Shown here piece after piece: positions 24,768 through 34,311 of a DNA stretch of 64,000 nt (within the stretch, counting starts at the first letter, position 1; each line of letters opens with the position of its first letter). Below the pieces are notes generated by a model, which had not been told where the DNA came from, searched no databases, and saw only the letters and a program-made list of their open reading frames with translations. Location of the stretch: contig NZ_QSNG01000001.1 in the NCBI RefSeq assembly GCF_003416765.1, forward strand, positions 1,700,742-1,764,741. Direction: 5' to 3'. Both the position numbers and the translations under genes were made by a program. The DNA comes from Paratractidigestivibacter faecalis (GTDB lineage: Bacteria > Actinomycetota > Coriobacteriia > Coriobacteriales > Atopobiaceae).

Positions 24768-25538
24768 CTACGATGCCGCGACGATGGTCCCCAGGGTCAG
24801 GCAGAGCGCGGTCTTGTCGATGGCCTGGAGGCCTGCCTCGGCCTGGTCGGGGTCCGCCACGAGAGAGGCCTCGGTGCGCTGTATGTTGCCAAGGCCGACG
24901 CCCGAGACCGTCTCCGCAAAGGCCAAGAGTTCGGAGGCGTCCATGTCAGTGCGCATGAGGCCAAGGAGGTCGGAGGCCTCGCCCACGAGGTTGACCTTGC
25001 TCGCGCCCACGATCTGGACGGCCTTCTCGAGGACGTCCCCCGTTGCCACCACGACGTGCTTGAAGCGCACGCCGGATGCCGCCGAGAGCGGCGCCACGCA
25101 GGCGTCCGCGCCGGACTGCGCGCAGAGGTCCGCCAGCGTCGTGACCGTCTCGCCGGACGCGACCTCGGCGCTCACGGGAACGGTGGCCAGGACGGCGGTG
25201 CCCTGCGTCTTGTTGACGGTGAGGATGCGCGCGTCGGAGAGCTGCGTGCCGCCCGCGTCGGCGGCGGCCGAGGACACGGTGAGGAACAGCGTGCTCTCGA
25301 GCTCGTCGGACGAGGCCACGTAGCCATCGGCAGCGCTGGCCTTGGCCTGGGCAGAGAGCGAGTCGGTGAGGTCGTTGGCGCCGAGGCGGCTCTCGAGGGT
25401 CACGCGGTTCCACACGGCCATGACCGTCATGGCAAGGGCGACAAACACGACGACGAGCACGACGACACCTATGACATTTGTGTACGGCGTCTCGCGTGGA
25501 ACGTCACTGCGCTCAAAGCGCTCGCGCTTTCTGAACAT
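24768..25538 (-). CDS. Single-pass membrane protein of unknown function
   Basis: The product is 256 aa. A basic cytoplasmic head (MFRKRERFERSDVPRE) is followed by one strong TM segment (about residues 22-44), then an external domain of about 210 residues rich in Ala, Val, Ser and Thr. The order LTVSSAAADAGGTQLSDARILTVNKTQGTAVLATVPVSA recalls the first strands of LytR-CpsA-Psr wall-assembly domains, but the conserved Arg and Asp residues of that family are not evident, so this is only a weak suggestion. Neighbouring glycosyltransferases fit an envelope role. Confidence 0.55.
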   Translation of the reverse strand: MFRKRERFERSDVPRETPYTNVIGVVVLVVVFVALAMTVMAVWNRVTLESRLGANDLTDSLSAQAKASAADGYVASSDELESTLFLTVSSAAADAGGTQLSDARILTVNKTQGTAVLATVPVSAEVASGETVTTLADLCAQSGADACVAPLSAASGVRFKHVVVATGDVLEKAVQIVGASKVNLVGEASDLLGLMRTDMDASELLAFAETVSGVGLGNIQRTEASLVADPDQAEAGLQAIDKTALCLTLGTIVAAS

Positions 25539-25586
25539 GCGGCCTCGCCCCTCCTCCTCTTTAGTGCACGGCTGGGTGGCCGCGCG

Positions 25587-26582
25587 TTAGAACATCATAC
25601 CCGTAGCGCCCACCAGAAGGCCAACGGCCACGCCCACGGCATAGACGACGCCGGTGACCGCGGCATTCTGCCGCAGGTCGGCATTGGTGCGCCACAGGAC
25701 GAGCAGGCCGACGCCGCCGGATACCAGAAGGCCCGCAACCATTGGACCGGCCGCCAGGGTGCCGTCGAGGAAGAGCTCGGTCAGCGCCACGCTGGCACCG
25801 CAGTTGGGGATAAGCCCCACCAGGGCGGCGATGAAGGTGGCGCGCACGGGATGGTCAGCCAGCAGCTCGCCGATGGCGTCCTCGCCCACTCCCTCAATGA
25901 GCAGGCCAAAGACAAACGTGACCAGGAAGATGAAGACGGTCACCTGGACGGTGTGGACCAGGGCAGAGCGCACGATGGGCCACAGGCCGTGGCCGTGGTG
26001 GTTGTGGCCGTGGGCGCGCTCGTGGGCGTGGTGGGCGATGCCGTCGTGCTCGTCCGCGGTCGCGGCCTGGGCCTCGGACTCGGCCTCGGCAGAGCCGTTC
26101 TCGTCCTCGGCGTCCTCGCAGTGGCAGTGCGCGCGCTCGCACAGCTCGTGGATGTGCGCGTGGCCGTCGCCCGTGCGGTGAAGCATGCGCAGGGCCACGT
26201 CCACCAGCAGGCCGGCGACGATGCCCACGATGACCTTGAGCGCCAGGATGCCAAAGAGCCTGGTCGGAGACTCCTGGTGCGCAACAAAGACCGGAATCAT
26301 CTCGTCAGAGGTGGAGAGGATCACGGCGACCAAGGTGCCGGCGGTGACGACGCGGCCGGCATACAGCGTGGCCGCCATGGCAGAGAAGCCGCACTGTGGC
26401 AGGGCACCCAGGATGGAGCCCACCACGGGGCCGGCCTTGCCGGACTTCTCCACAGCGGCTCGGACGTGGTGGCTTGCGGAGTGCTCCAGGGCCTCCATGG
26501 CAAGGTAGGTCAGAAACAGGAACGGGATGAGCTTGAGCGTGTCAATGACGCTTTCTGTCAGTACGTCTACGAGAAAATCCAC
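25587..26582 (-). CDS. Putative metal exporter/permease of the ArsP_2 (manganese transporter) type
   Basis: The product is 331 aa from GTG 26582. There are about ten hydrophobic segments in two halves, each with a matching signature: GALPQCGFSAMAATLYAG and GLIPNCGASVALTELFL. The cysteine in each (PQCG, PNCG) is a candidate metal ligand. A central hydrophilic loop (about residues 138-200) is very rich in His, Cys, Glu and Asp (HCHCEDAEDE, HAHERAHGHNHHGHG), probably a metal buffer. It likely exports a heavy metal or manganese across the membrane; the substrate is not proven. Confidence 0.8.
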   Translation of the reverse strand: MDFLVDVLTESVIDTLKLIPFLFLTYLAMEALEHSASHHVRAAVEKSGKAGPVVGSILGALPQCGFSAMAATLYAGRVVTAGTLVAVILSTSDEMIPVFVAHQESPTRLFGILALKVIVGIVAGLLVDVALRMLHRTGDGHAHIHELCERAHCHCEDAEDENGSAEAESEAQAATADEHDGIAHHAHERAHGHNHHGHGLWPIVRSALVHTVQVTVFIFLVTFVFGLLIEGVGEDAIGELLADHPVRATFIAALVGLIPNCGASVALTELFLDGTLAAGPMVAGLLVSGGVGLLVLWRTNADLRQNAAVTGVVYAVGVAVGLLVGATGMMF

Positions 26583-26604
26583 AGGTAGATGCCCTTTCTG
26601 TTGG

Positions 26605-27444
26605 CTAGTTCCACGGCGCGAGCGCGCCCGCGGGGTATTCTACCCTCACAAAGGTCAGGCCTTTCGCGGGAGCGCAGGGGCCCGCGGAACGCCTGTCGCA
26701 GGCCGCAAGGACCTCAGACATCCACTCCGGGCGCCTGTGACCGCGGCCGACCTCCACCAGGCTCCCTGCAATGGTGCGGACCATGTTGTGGAGGAAGGCG
26801 TTGCCCGTGATGTCTATGGCCACGAGGTTCTCGCCCGCCTCCTCGAGGGCTCTGACGTCGAGCGCGCCCACGTAGCGGCACGTGGGCTTGCCCACGGCGC
26901 TCGTAGCCTTGCAGAAGCTCTTGAAGTCATGCTCCCCCAACAGGAGCTGGGCGCCCTCGTTCATGGCGTCCACATCAAGAGAGCCCTTGAACCACCAGGC
27001 ATGGTCCCATGCCAGTACGGGCCTCGCGTCCCCGGCGCAGATGCGATACCTGTAGCTCCTGCTCCGCGCGTCAAACCTAGCCGAGAAGGACTCTGGGGCC
27101 CTGTACAGGGCGCTCACGGAGAGGTCGTCCGGCGTGAGTGCAACGAGGCTGCGCATAAGACGGGTGCCTGGCAGGCAAAGCTCCTCCTCGCTCACCGGCA
27201 CGCTCACGTACTGTGCGATGGCATGAACCCCCGCGTCCGTGCGACCGGCACAGGTGAGCTCGCAGGGGCGCCTCAGCGTGGTCTCAAGGGCCCGCCTGAG
27301 CTCTCCTGCCACCGTGCGCTGCGTGGGCTGCTCGGCAAAGCCGCTGAAGGCCTCTCCGCGATATCCCAGCTTGATGACGATGGTTCCGCCCGCCTTGGGG
27401 CCTCCCTCGTAGAGACAGACGGGCCCGGGGCTCTGCTCGCTCAC
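26605..27444 (-). CDS. truA: tRNA pseudouridine synthase A
   Basis: The product is 279 aa. GTG 27444 is chosen because AGAGGAGGAG stands 5 nt before it; the longer frame from 27507 crosses the rplQ terminator. It makes pseudouridine at positions 38-40 of tRNA anticodon stems. The catalytic Asp70 is in CAGRTDAGVHA. YRYRI and NAFLHNMVRTIAGSLVEVGRG are conserved. It is the usual neighbour of rplQ, but a terminator separates the two. Confidence 0.95.
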   Translation of the reverse strand: MSEQSPGPVCLYEGGPKAGGTIVIKLGYRGEAFSGFAEQPTQRTVAGELRRALETTLRRPCELTCAGRTDAGVHAIAQYVSVPVSEEELCLPGTRLMRSLVALTPDDLSVSALYRAPESFSARFDARSRSYRYRICAGDARPVLAWDHAWWFKGSLDVDAMNEGAQLLLGEHDFKSFCKATSAVGKPTCRYVGALDVRALEEAGENLVAIDITGNAFLHNMVRTIAGSLVEVGRGHRRPEWMSEVLAACDRRSAGPCAPAKGLTFVRVEYPAGALAPWN

Positions 27445-27466
27445 GAAACTCCTCCTCTGGGTACAG

Positions 27467-27498
27467 AAAGGGCCCCGGCTTGTGGCCAGGGCCCTTTT
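27467..27498 (-). terminator. Terminator after rplQ
   Basis: AAAGGGCCC (27467-27475) pairs with GGGCCCTTTT (27489-27498). On the minus strand the stem ends in CCCTTTCTG, closing the alpha operon 20 nt after rplQ. Confidence 0.8.
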
Positions 27499-27517
27499 GA
27501 AGTGCATGGAGCTGATG

Positions 27518-27961
27518 CTACTCAGCGGTCTCCTCAGCCTTGGGCTCCTCGACGGGAGCCTCCTCGACCTTGGTGACCTTGGCGGCCTTGGACTGGACGG
27601 GCTCGGTGACGAGCTCCATCACGACGACCTCGGCGCAGTCGCCCTTGCGGGGACCAAGCTTCATGATGCGGGTGTAGCCGCCGTTGCGGTCAGCCCACAT
27701 GCCCTGAGCGGCCTTCTCGAAGACCTCGCGCACGACCTCCTTGTCACCGACCTTGGCGATGGCAAGACGGCGGGAGTGCAGGTCGCCCTTCTTGGCCCAC
27801 GTGATGACCTTGTCCACGTCGCCGCGGATGGCCTTGGCGCGGGAGTCAAGGGTCTTGATACGATCGTTCTGGAGCAGGGCGAGAACCAGGCTCTTCTTCA
27901 TAGCCTTGGTGTGGCTGGCGTCAGTGCCGAGCTTCATGCCCCTCTTCTTGTTGTGACGCAT
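27518..27961 (-). CDS. rplQ: Ribosomal protein L17
   Basis: The product is 147 aa and starts MRHNKKRGMKLGTDASHTKAM, the family signature. The core ends near residue 120 (VVMELVTEP) and an acidic Ala/Glu/Val tail of about 25 residues follows (VEEAPVEEPKAEETAE), common in high-G+C bacteria. It is the last gene of the infA-rplQ stretch, 28 nt after rpoA and followed by a terminator. Confidence 0.97.
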   Translation of the reverse strand: MRHNKKRGMKLGTDASHTKAMKKSLVLALLQNDRIKTLDSRAKAIRGDVDKVITWAKKGDLHSRRLAIAKVGDKEVVREVFEKAAQGMWADRNGGYTRIMKLGPRKGDCAEVVVMELVTEPVQSKAAKVTKVEEAPVEEPKAEETAE

Positions 27962-27989
27962 TCTTGCTTCTCCTTATTTCAGGCGGCAC

Positions 27990-28931
27990 CTAGGCCTTGA
28001 GGGACAGGCCCATGCTCTCGAGCTTGTCCTTGACTTCCTCGATGGACTTGACGCCGAAGTTTCTGATGTTCAGAAGGTCGTTCTCAGAGAACTCGACGAG
28101 CTGGCGGACGGAGTGGATACCGGCGCGCTTCAGGCAGTTATAGGAGCGGACGGAAAGGTCCAGGTCCTCGATCTGCTTGTCAAGCTCGACGTTTTCCTCA
28201 ACCCTGTTCTGGGCAAAGATTGAGGCGTCCTCGGGCTGCTCGTCCTCCTCGGCCAGCGTCATGAACGCCGACATGTGCTGGTTGATGATGTTGGCGGCCT
28301 CGACGACGGCATCACGCGGAGTGATGGAGCCGTTGGTCTCAACCTCAAGAACCAGACGGTCGTAGTTGGTGTGACGACCAACACGGCAGGGCTCGACGAC
28401 CTTGGCGCAGCGGCGAACGGGCGAGAAGAGAGAATCCACGTGGATGATGCCAATGGGATCGCTCTCGCGCTCGTTGTCCTCACCAGAGACGTAGCCGCGG
28501 CCAGTGCCGATGCGCATCTTCATGGTGAGGTGAGAGCCAGCGCCGAGGGTGCAGATGACCTGCTCGGGGTTGACGAGCTCGAACTCGGCCGGGACGTTGA
28601 AGTCCCCACCGGTGACGGTCATGGGACCGTCGACGGAGATAGAGGCCTCAGCCTCGTCGCCAGTGCCCATGGAGCGGAAGACAAGGCCCTTGACGTTGAG
28701 CACGATGTCGGTGATGTCCTCGTAGACGCCCTCGACAGTCGTGAACTCGTGCTGGACGCCATCAATCTGAATGGCCTCCACGGCCGCCCCCTCGAGAGAG
28801 GACAGCAGGACACGACGCAGAGAGTTGCCGAGCGTGTCACCATAGCCACGCTCAAGCGGCTCGGCGCTGACACGCGCGAGGTTCTCGCTGATCTCCTCTA
28901 CCGACACCTGGGGTCGGATGAATTCGGACAT
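27990..28931 (-). CDS. rpoA: DNA-directed RNA polymerase alpha subunit
   Basis: The product is 313 aa from ATG 28931 with GGAGG five bases upstream; an upstream TTG in frame (28943) lies in the ribosome site itself. The N-terminal domain (residues 1-230) carries the dimerisation and assembly motif GYGDTLGNSLRRVLLSSLEGAAV. An acidic linker follows, then the C-terminal domain (IEDLDLSVRSYNCLKRAGI, NFGVKSIEEVKDKL), which contacts UP elements and activators. Confidence 0.97.
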   Translation of the reverse strand: MSEFIRPQVSVEEISENLARVSAEPLERGYGDTLGNSLRRVLLSSLEGAAVEAIQIDGVQHEFTTVEGVYEDITDIVLNVKGLVFRSMGTGDEAEASISVDGPMTVTGGDFNVPAEFELVNPEQVICTLGAGSHLTMKMRIGTGRGYVSGEDNERESDPIGIIHVDSLFSPVRRCAKVVEPCRVGRHTNYDRLVLEVETNGSITPRDAVVEAANIINQHMSAFMTLAEEDEQPEDASIFAQNRVEENVELDKQIEDLDLSVRSYNCLKRAGIHSVRQLVEFSENDLLNIRNFGVKSIEEVKDKLESMGLSLKA

Positions 28932-28954
28932 TGCTACCTCCAAACGGGTCGGGC

Positions 28955-29548
28955 TTACTTGGAGTAGAGCTCGACGATCAGCTGCGCGTCGATATCAAGG
29001 TCGATCTGATCGCGCGAGGGGACCTGGAGGACGTTGCCGGAAAGCTTCTCGATGTCAACCTCGAGCCAGCTGGGAACAGCCATGTGCTCGGTGGAGATCA
29101 GGGCCTCCTTGATGGGGAGAAGGTCCTTGAACTTGGGGGCGACAGCCACGACGTCGCCAGCCTTGACCTGGTAGGAGGGGATGTCGACGCGCTTGCCGTT
29201 CACGGTGATGTGACCGTGACGGACGGTCTGGCGGGCCTCCTTGCGGGTGCGGGCGAAGCCAAGACGGAAGACAACGTTGTCAAGACGGCACTCGAGGATG
29301 CTCATCAGGTTGTCACCGGTGATGCCCGGGCGCTTCTTGGCCAGGTCGTAGTACTTGTGGAACTGGTCCTCCAGAACGCCATAGATGAACTTGGCCTTCT
29401 GCTTCTCCTTGAGCTGGACGCCGTACTCGCTCTGCTGGCGACGACGACGCTGCGGCTCGCGGTTGGAAGTCTTGTTAATGCCCATCACAACGGGGTCGAT
29501 GCCGAGCTGGCGGCACCTCTTAAGGACGGGAGTCCTATCAACAGCCAT
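28955..29548 (-). CDS. rpsD: Ribosomal protein S4
   Basis: The product is 197 aa from ATG 29548 with TAGGAGG upstream. It has the N-terminal S4 region (VLKRCRQLGID) and the S4 RNA-binding domain RLDNVVFRLGFARTRKEARQTVRHGHITVNGKRVDIPSY. It nucleates 30S assembly and in many bacteria represses its own operon. No four-cysteine zinc knuckle is seen, so it is the zinc-free form. Confidence 0.97.
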   Translation of the reverse strand: MAVDRTPVLKRCRQLGIDPVVMGINKTSNREPQRRRRQQSEYGVQLKEKQKAKFIYGVLEDQFHKYYDLAKKRPGITGDNLMSILECRLDNVVFRLGFARTRKEARQTVRHGHITVNGKRVDIPSYQVKAGDVVAVAPKFKDLLPIKEALISTEHMAVPSWLEVDIEKLSGNVLQVPSRDQIDLDIDAQLIVELYSK

Positions 29549-29566
29549 TATTAAATCCTCCTAGAG

Positions 29567-29968
29567 CTACACGCGGCGACGCTTGCTCAGACGGCAACCG
29601 TTGTGCGCGATGGGGGTCTTGTCCTGGATGCCCGAAACCTCGAGGCCGGCGGCCTGGAGGGAACGGATGGCGGTCTCGCGACCAGAGCCGGGGCCCTTCA
29701 CGAAGACGGCGACCTTGTGCAGGCCGTGCTCCATGGCAGCCTTGGCAGCGGCCTCGGCGGCCAGCTGAGCGGCGAACGGCGTGGACTTACGGGAGCCCTT
29801 GAAGCCGACGGTGCCACCGGACTGCCAGGAGATGACGTTGCCCTGGGGATCGGTGATGGAAACGATCGTGTTGTTGAACGTGCTCTTGATGTGGGCCTGA
29901 CCCACAGCGATGTTCTTACGCTCGGAACGGCGGACGCGCGTGGTGCGAGCGTTCTTCTTCTGCGCCAT
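29567..29968 (-). CDS. rpsK: Ribosomal protein S11
   Basis: The product is 133 aa. It contains [44 protein letters not shown] and the C-terminal [10 protein letters not shown]. It lies in the 30S platform next to the mRNA exit. It sits in the standard rpsM-rpsK-rpsD order, with 17-18 nt gaps. Confidence 0.97.
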   Translation of the reverse strand: MAQKKNARTTRVRRSERKNIAVGQAHIKSTFNNTIVSITDPQGNVISWQSGGTVGFKGSRKSTPFAAQLAAEAAAKAAMEHGLHKVAVFVKGPGSGRETAIRSLQAAGLEVSGIQDKTPIAHNGCRLSKRRRV

Positions 29969-29985
29969 GTTCTATATCCCCTGTC

Positions 29986-30354
29986 CTACTTCTTCTTGCC
30001 ACCGATTTGACGCTTCTTGCCCTTGCGGGTGCGAGCGTTGGTGTGCGTACGCTGGCCACGGACAGGCAGGCCCTTGCGGTGACGGAGGCCACGGTAGCAG
30101 CCGATCTCCATCAGACGGGAGACGTTCTGCCTCACCTCGCGGCGAAGATCACCCTCGGTGGTGTAGTTGGCATCGATGAAGTCACGAATCTTGGTGACCT
30201 CGTCCTCAGTCAGGTCCTTGACGCGAGTGGAAGGATCAACACCAGTCTCCGCGCAGATCTTGGTGGCGCGGGTGCGGCCGATGCCGAAAATGTAAGTGAG
30301 TCCGATCTCGACGCGCTTCTCGCGCGGCAGATCGACGCCGTTAATACGGGCCAA
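29986..30354 (-). CDS. rpsM: Ribosomal protein S13
   Basis: The product is 122 aa with a TTG start at 30354 (AGAGGAGCTCCAAG upstream). It begins [30 protein letters not shown] and ends with the basic [10 protein letters not shown] tail that contacts P-site tRNA. It is one of three core genes in this stretch that start with TTG (also infA and rpsL). Confidence 0.97.
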   Translation of the reverse strand: MARINGVDLPREKRVEIGLTYIFGIGRTRATKICAETGVDPSTRVKDLTEDEVTKIRDFIDANYTTEGDLRREVRQNVSRLMEIGCYRGLRHRKGLPVRGQRTHTNARTRKGKKRQIGGKKK

Positions 30355-30369
30355 CTTGGAGCTCCTCTC

Positions 30370-30483
30370 TTAGCCCTGACGCTGCTTGTGGCGCGGGTTC
30401 TCGCAGATGACGTAAACCTTGCCGTGGCGACGAATGATCTTGCACTTGTCGCACATCTTCTTGACCGAAGGACGTACCTTCAT
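30370..30483 (-). CDS. rpmJ: Ribosomal protein L36 (zinc form)
   Basis: The product is 37 aa, reading [19 protein letters not shown] and ending PRHKQRQG. C11, C14, C27 and H32 form the zinc site, so this is the C+ paralogue. ATG 30483 has AAAGGAATGACTC upstream; TAA is at 30370-30372. It lies 15 nt before rpsM. Confidence 0.97.
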   Translation of the reverse strand: MKVRPSVKKMCDKCKIIRRHGKVYVICENPRHKQRQG

Positions 30484-30570
30484 GAGTCATTCCTTTCGGT
30501 AGTGCTGATACGAACCTATCTCCTCGCCCAGCCGCTGGCGTGAATATCCCGGCTGACGCAGGACCGACCC

Positions 30571-30789
30571 CTACTTGTAGCGGTAAGTGATGCGGCCCCT
30601 CGTGAGGTCGTAGGGAGAAATCTCCACGACCACGCGGTCACCAGGGAGAATCCTGATGTAGTTCATGCGAATCTTGCCCGAGATGGTGCAGAGAATGGTC
30701 TTGCCGTTCTCAAGCTCCACGTTAAACATGGCGTTGGGCAGCGGCTCTACGACCTTGCCCTCAAGCTCGATTGCATCCTGCTTGCTCAA
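30571..30789 (-). CDS. infA: Translation initiation factor IF-1
   Basis: The product is 72 aa from TTG 30789, with GAGGGAGTAAC upstream. This start gives the exact family length ([26 protein letters not shown]), while the longer open frame adds 32 unrelated residues. It is a single S1-like OB fold ending [15 protein letters not shown]. It binds the 30S A site during initiation. Confidence 0.95.
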   Translation of the reverse strand: MSKQDAIELEGKVVEPLPNAMFNVELENGKTILCTISGKIRMNYIRILPGDRVVVEISPYDLTRGRITYRYK

Positions 30790-30912
30790 GTTACTCCCTC
30801 TCGACGCTGTGACAGCGACTAACAAATATATCGAATTCACAGAGAAACGTCCACGTGTATCTTGGCGTTCATAACGTCTCGACACACGTGGGCGAATCTG
30901 CTGTTGTTTGCG

Positions 30913-31701
30913 CTACTCCAGGCCGCCCTGCATCTCGCACCACGGGCCCCCGTCGTCGCACGTGAGGATGACGGGGCCGTCCTCGGTGATGGCAACGGTG
31001 TTCTCGTAGTGAGCCGCGGGAAGCATGTCATCGGTCACGACGGTCCAGCCGTTGGCAAGGACGCTGCACTCGTACGTGCCCATGGCGATCATGGGCTCGA
31101 TGGCAATGACCATGCCGGCCTGGAGCTTGACGCCGCGACCGCGCTTGCCGTAGTTGCGCACGTCGGGGTCCTCGTGCATGGCGTGGCCGACGCCGTGGCC
31201 CACGTAATCGCGGATGACGCCGTAGCCATTGGACTCGGCGAGCTCCTGGACGGCGGCGCCGATGTCGCCGAGACGGTTGCCGGGAACGGCCTGCTCGATG
31301 GCGGCCTTCAGGCAATCGCGCGTGCACTCGCAGAGGCCCTTGTACTCGTCGGAGGGGTTGCCCACGTAGAACGTCCAGGCGTTGTCGCCGACCCACCCCT
31401 TGTACGTGGCGCCCGTATCGATGGAGATGATGTCTCCATCCTTGAGGACCACCTGGGGAGAGGGGATGCCGTGGACGATCTGCTCGTTGACCGAGGCGCA
31501 GATGCTGCCGGGGAACCCGCCGTAGCCCTTGAAGGTGGGCGTGGCGCCATGGAGCCTGATGAAGTTCTCGACGAGCTGGTCGATCTCAAGCGTGGAGACG
31601 CCTGGCTTTACCGCGGCGCCCGCACGGCGCAGGGCCGCCTTGGAGATGGAGCCCGCGGCCTTCATCTCCTCGATCTCTTGCGGAGTCTTGATCTTAATCA
31701 T
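30913..31701 (-). CDS. map: Methionine aminopeptidase, type I
   Basis: The product is 262 aa; its ATG overlaps the adk stop (ATGA). It removes N-terminal Met from nascent proteins. The two-metal ligands are visible: two Asp (IISIDTGATYKGWVGDNAW), His (GHGVGHAMHEDP) and two Glu (MVIAIEPM and VAITEDGP). There is no SH3-like N-terminal extension. The 123-bp gap to infA holds no clear terminator. Confidence 0.95.
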   Translation of the reverse strand: MIKIKTPQEIEEMKAAGSISKAALRRAGAAVKPGVSTLEIDQLVENFIRLHGATPTFKGYGGFPGSICASVNEQIVHGIPSPQVVLKDGDIISIDTGATYKGWVGDNAWTFYVGNPSDEYKGLCECTRDCLKAAIEQAVPGNRLGDIGAAVQELAESNGYGVIRDYVGHGVGHAMHEDPDVRNYGKRGRGVKLQAGMVIAIEPMIAMGTYECSVLANGWTVVTDDMLPAAHYENTVAITEDGPVILTCDDGGPWCEMQGGLE

Positions 31702-32324
31702 AGGGCGAGAAGAGCCTTGACGTCGGCATAGACCTCGTCGACGGGACGGTCTCCGTTGACCTCCTTGAGGATGGAGTGACCCTTGTAGTACTCGACCAGC
31801 GGAGCGGTCTGGTTCTCGTAGACGTCCAGGCGGTGCCTGATGGTCTCGGGCTTGTCGTCATCGCGCTGGTACATCTCGCCGTTGCAGCGGGGGCAGACGT
31901 CGACGCCGGCCGGAGCGGTGTAGCCGCAGGACTTGCAGGTGCGGCGGGAGCTCAGGCGGGCAACCACGGACTCGGAGGGGACGGCGACCAGAAGGGCGGC
32001 GTCGAGGTTGCGGCCCATGGCGGCCAGCTCGGAGTCAAGGGTCACGGCCTGGGCGGTGTTGCGCGGGAAGCCGTCAAGAATGAAGCCGTTCTGGGCGTCG
32101 TCAGCCTCGAGGCGTTCCTTGACCAGGTCAATGACCAGGGCGTCCGGGACGAGCTTGCCGGCGTCCATGTAGCCCTTGGCCTCCACGCCGAGCTTGGTGC
32201 CGGCCTTGACAGCGGCACGGAGAAGATCGCCGGTGGAGATGTGCGCGAAGCCGAACTCGGCAACGAGCTTCTGAGCCTGAGTACCCTTGCCAGCGCCCGG
32301 AGCGCCGAGAAGAACGATGTTCAC
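31698..32324 (-). CDS. adk: Adenylate kinase (zinc-lid form)
   Basis: The product is 208 aa. The P-loop GAPGAGKGT is at 7-15, and the NMP-binding FILDGFPRN is near 81. The lid contains C130, C133, C144 and C147 (CKSCG...CPRCN), the zinc-binding lid of many Gram-positive enzymes. It interconverts ATP, AMP and ADP. A terminator-like hairpin separates it from secY, yet map is translationally coupled to it. Confidence 0.96.
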   Translation of the reverse strand: MNIVLLGAPGAGKGTQAQKLVAEFGFAHISTGDLLRAAVKAGTKLGVEAKGYMDAGKLVPDALVIDLVKERLEADDAQNGFILDGFPRNTAQAVTLDSELAAMGRNLDAALLVAVPSESVVARLSSRRTCKSCGYTAPAGVDVCPRCNGEMYQRDDDKPETIRHRLDVYENQTAPLVEYYKGHSILKEVNGDRPVDEVYADVKALLAL

Positions 32325-32347
32325 GTTGCTTCAGCCCTTTCGAAAGC

Positions 32348-32381
32348 AAAAAGAGGGCAGGCAGATTGCCTGCCTGCCCTC
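32348..32381 (-). terminator. Terminator between secY and adk
   Basis: On the minus strand, GAGGGCAGGCAG - gcaat - CTGCCTGCCCTC is followed by TTTTT. The 12-bp perfect stem starts 10 nt after the secY stop and ends 24 nt before the adk start, so it divides or attenuates the spc operon here. Confidence 0.85.
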
Positions 32382-32390
32382 GCAGCGAAC

Positions 32391-33668
32391 CTACTTGAAG
32401 AACCCGTCGTAGTTATGCATCTTGAGCTGGCTCTCTAGCGAGGAGAGCGTGTCCATTGCAACGCCGACCATGATGAGGACGGACGTTCCGCCGAACGCCT
32501 GGATCAAGGAGTTGCCCGTGAACCAGAAGATGATGGTAGGAACGACGGCCAGGAGTGACATGAACAGGGCGCCGGGCAGCGTCACGTGGTCGATGCAGTC
32601 CTTGATGTAATCCGCCGTGGCGGCACCCGGACGAACGCCCGGAATGAAGCCGCCCTGCTTGCGCAGCTGGTCGGCGGTCTCCGTGGGATTGAAGACCATC
32701 GAGGAGTAGAAGTACGCAAAGGCCACGATCAGGAGCACGGAGAGGACCCAGTTGAGCCAACCCGTGGAGAGCGCGCTTGCAACCGCCTGGACCCAACCGA
32801 CGGTCGGGAAGAAGACGGCGAGCTGCGCCGGAAGATACAGCACCGCGGAGGCGAAGATGATGGGCACGACGCCAGCGGTGTTGACCTTGATCGGCAGGTA
32901 GGTGGACTGGCCACCCATCATCCTGCGTCCGACGACGCGCTTGGCGTACTGGACGGGGATGCGCCTCTGGCCACGCTCCACGTAGACGATCACGGGGATG
33001 ATGGCGACGATCACGAGGAGCGTGATCACGGTGAGGACGACGTTGCCGGTAGTGGTGACAGACGAGATGAGCGAGGTGGGCAGGCCGGACATGATGTTCG
33101 CAAAGATGATGAGCGACATGCCGTTGCCGATACCGCGCTGGGTGATGACTTCGCCGAGCCACATAATGATGATTGCGCCAACGAGCAACGTAAACACCAC
33201 AATGACGTTCTCGAGCGCCACGGGGATGCCCATGTTGGCGAAGCTCACGCCGTAGCTGCCAAATAGGAACAGGTAACCGACGGCGTTGAGAAGAGCGAGG
33301 CCGATCGTGAGGTAGCGCGTGTACTGCGTGATCTTGCGCTGACCGGCCTCGCCCTCCTTAGCAAGCTCGCCGAGGCCCGGGATGACCGCCTGCATCAGCT
33401 GCAGAATGATCTGCGCGGTGATGTAGGGCATGATGCCCAGGCTGAACACGGACATGCGGGAAAGGGCGCCACCTGAGAACAGGTTGAGCACAGCCATCGC
33501 GCCGTTGGAGGACAGGCCGGCCTGATAGGCGCCGAGCATGTCCTGGAACGGCACACCCGGAACGGGAAGGTAGGCTCCAAAGCGATACAGCAGAAGGATG
33601 CCGCACGTGAGGAGGAGCTTCTTCCTCAGCTCCGGAACGCGAAACGCGTTGGCAAGTCCCTTTAGCAC
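32391..33668 (-). CDS. secY: Protein translocase subunit SecY
   Basis: The product is 425 aa with a GTG start at 33668 that overlaps the rplO stop by 7 nt. There are ten hydrophobic segments, with conserved VPGVPFQDM after TM1, the plug/TM2 region [23 protein letters not shown], the cytoplasmic loop [27 protein letters not shown], and the C-terminal [22 protein letters not shown]. It forms the Sec channel with SecE (63269-63631). Confidence 0.97.
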   Translation of the reverse strand: MLKGLANAFRVPELRKKLLLTCGILLLYRFGAYLPVPGVPFQDMLGAYQAGLSSNGAMAVLNLFSGGALSRMSVFSLGIMPYITAQIILQLMQAVIPGLGELAKEGEAGQRKITQYTRYLTIGLALLNAVGYLFLFGSYGVSFANMGIPVALENVIVVFTLLVGAIIIMWLGEVITQRGIGNGMSLIIFANIMSGLPTSLISSVTTTGNVVLTVITLLVIVAIIPVIVYVERGQRRIPVQYAKRVVGRRMMGGQSTYLPIKVNTAGVVPIIFASAVLYLPAQLAVFFPTVGWVQAVASALSTGWLNWVLSVLLIVAFAYFYSSMVFNPTETADQLRKQGGFIPGVRPGAATADYIKDCIDHVTLPGALFMSLLAVVPTIIFWFTGNSLIQAFGGTSVLIMVGVAMDTLSSLESQLKMHNYDGFFK

Positions 33669-34111
33669 TCCGTCTCGACCTTTCCTCCGGCCGCCTCGAT
33701 CTTGGCCTTGGCGGAAGCGGAGACCTTGTCAACGCTGACGGTCAGCTTCTTGGTGATCTCACCGTTGCCGAGGACCTTGACGGGGATGAACGGCTTCTTG
33801 ATGACGCCCTTGGCGCAAAGGGTCTCGCCGTTGACGGTCTCGCCATCAGCGTAGATCTCCTCGAGGCGAGAGACGTTCACGGGAGCGTACTCCACGCGGT
33901 TGTGGTTGATGAAGCCGGGGAGCTTGGGCAGACGCATGGCGAGCGGCTGCTGGCCGCCCTCGAAGCCGGCGCCCTTGCCGCCACCAGAGCGGGAGAGCTG
34001 GCCCTTGGTGCCGCGGCCGGCGGTGGTGCCGTGACCAGAAGAGTTGCCGCGACCGATGCGCTTGCGGTTCTTGCGCGAGCCCTCAGCGGGACGCAGATCG
34101 TTGAGCTGCAT
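33662..34111 (-). CDS. rplO: Ribosomal protein L15
   Basis: The product is 149 aa. The N-terminal Gly-rich basic arm is [53 protein letters not shown], and the globular C-terminal part ends [13 protein letters not shown]. It lies 12 nt after rpmD and overlaps secY. Confidence 0.97.
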   Translation of the reverse strand: MQLNDLRPAEGSRKNRKRIGRGNSSGHGTTAGRGTKGQLSRSGGGKGAGFEGGQQPLAMRLPKLPGFINHNRVEYAPVNVSRLEEIYADGETVNGETLCAKGVIKKPFIPVKVLGNGEITKKLTVSVDKVSASAKAKIEAAGGKVETEC

Positions 34112-34123
34112 AGTGAGTGACTC

Positions 34124-34309
34124 CTAGTTCTCTACAACATCGACAAGGTGCTTGACCTTGAAGATCATTCCACGGATGCTCGGGTTGTCCGGCTGCTCGA
34201 CGGTGTCGCCGATCTTGCGCAGACCGAGAGCCTTGCAGGTGGCCGTCTGGTCCTTCTTGACGGAGGCGACGGCGCTGCGGACGAGCGTGATCTTGAGGGA
34301 CTGAGCCAT
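34124..34309 (-). CDS. rpmD: Ribosomal protein L30
   Basis: The product is 61 aa: [53 protein letters not shown]. This is the short bacterial form, present in the usual rpsE-rpmD-rplO order with 2-nt and 12-nt spacings. Confidence 0.97.
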   Translation of the reverse strand: MAQSLKITLVRSAVASVKKDQTATCKALGLRKIGDTVEQPDNPSIRGMIFKVKHLVDVVEN

Positions 34310-34311
34310 CT

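Noticed and set aside
27445-27507. Longer N-terminus for truA
   Set aside because: It would be encoded across the rplQ terminator stem; a strong AGGAGG stands before the GTG at 27444.
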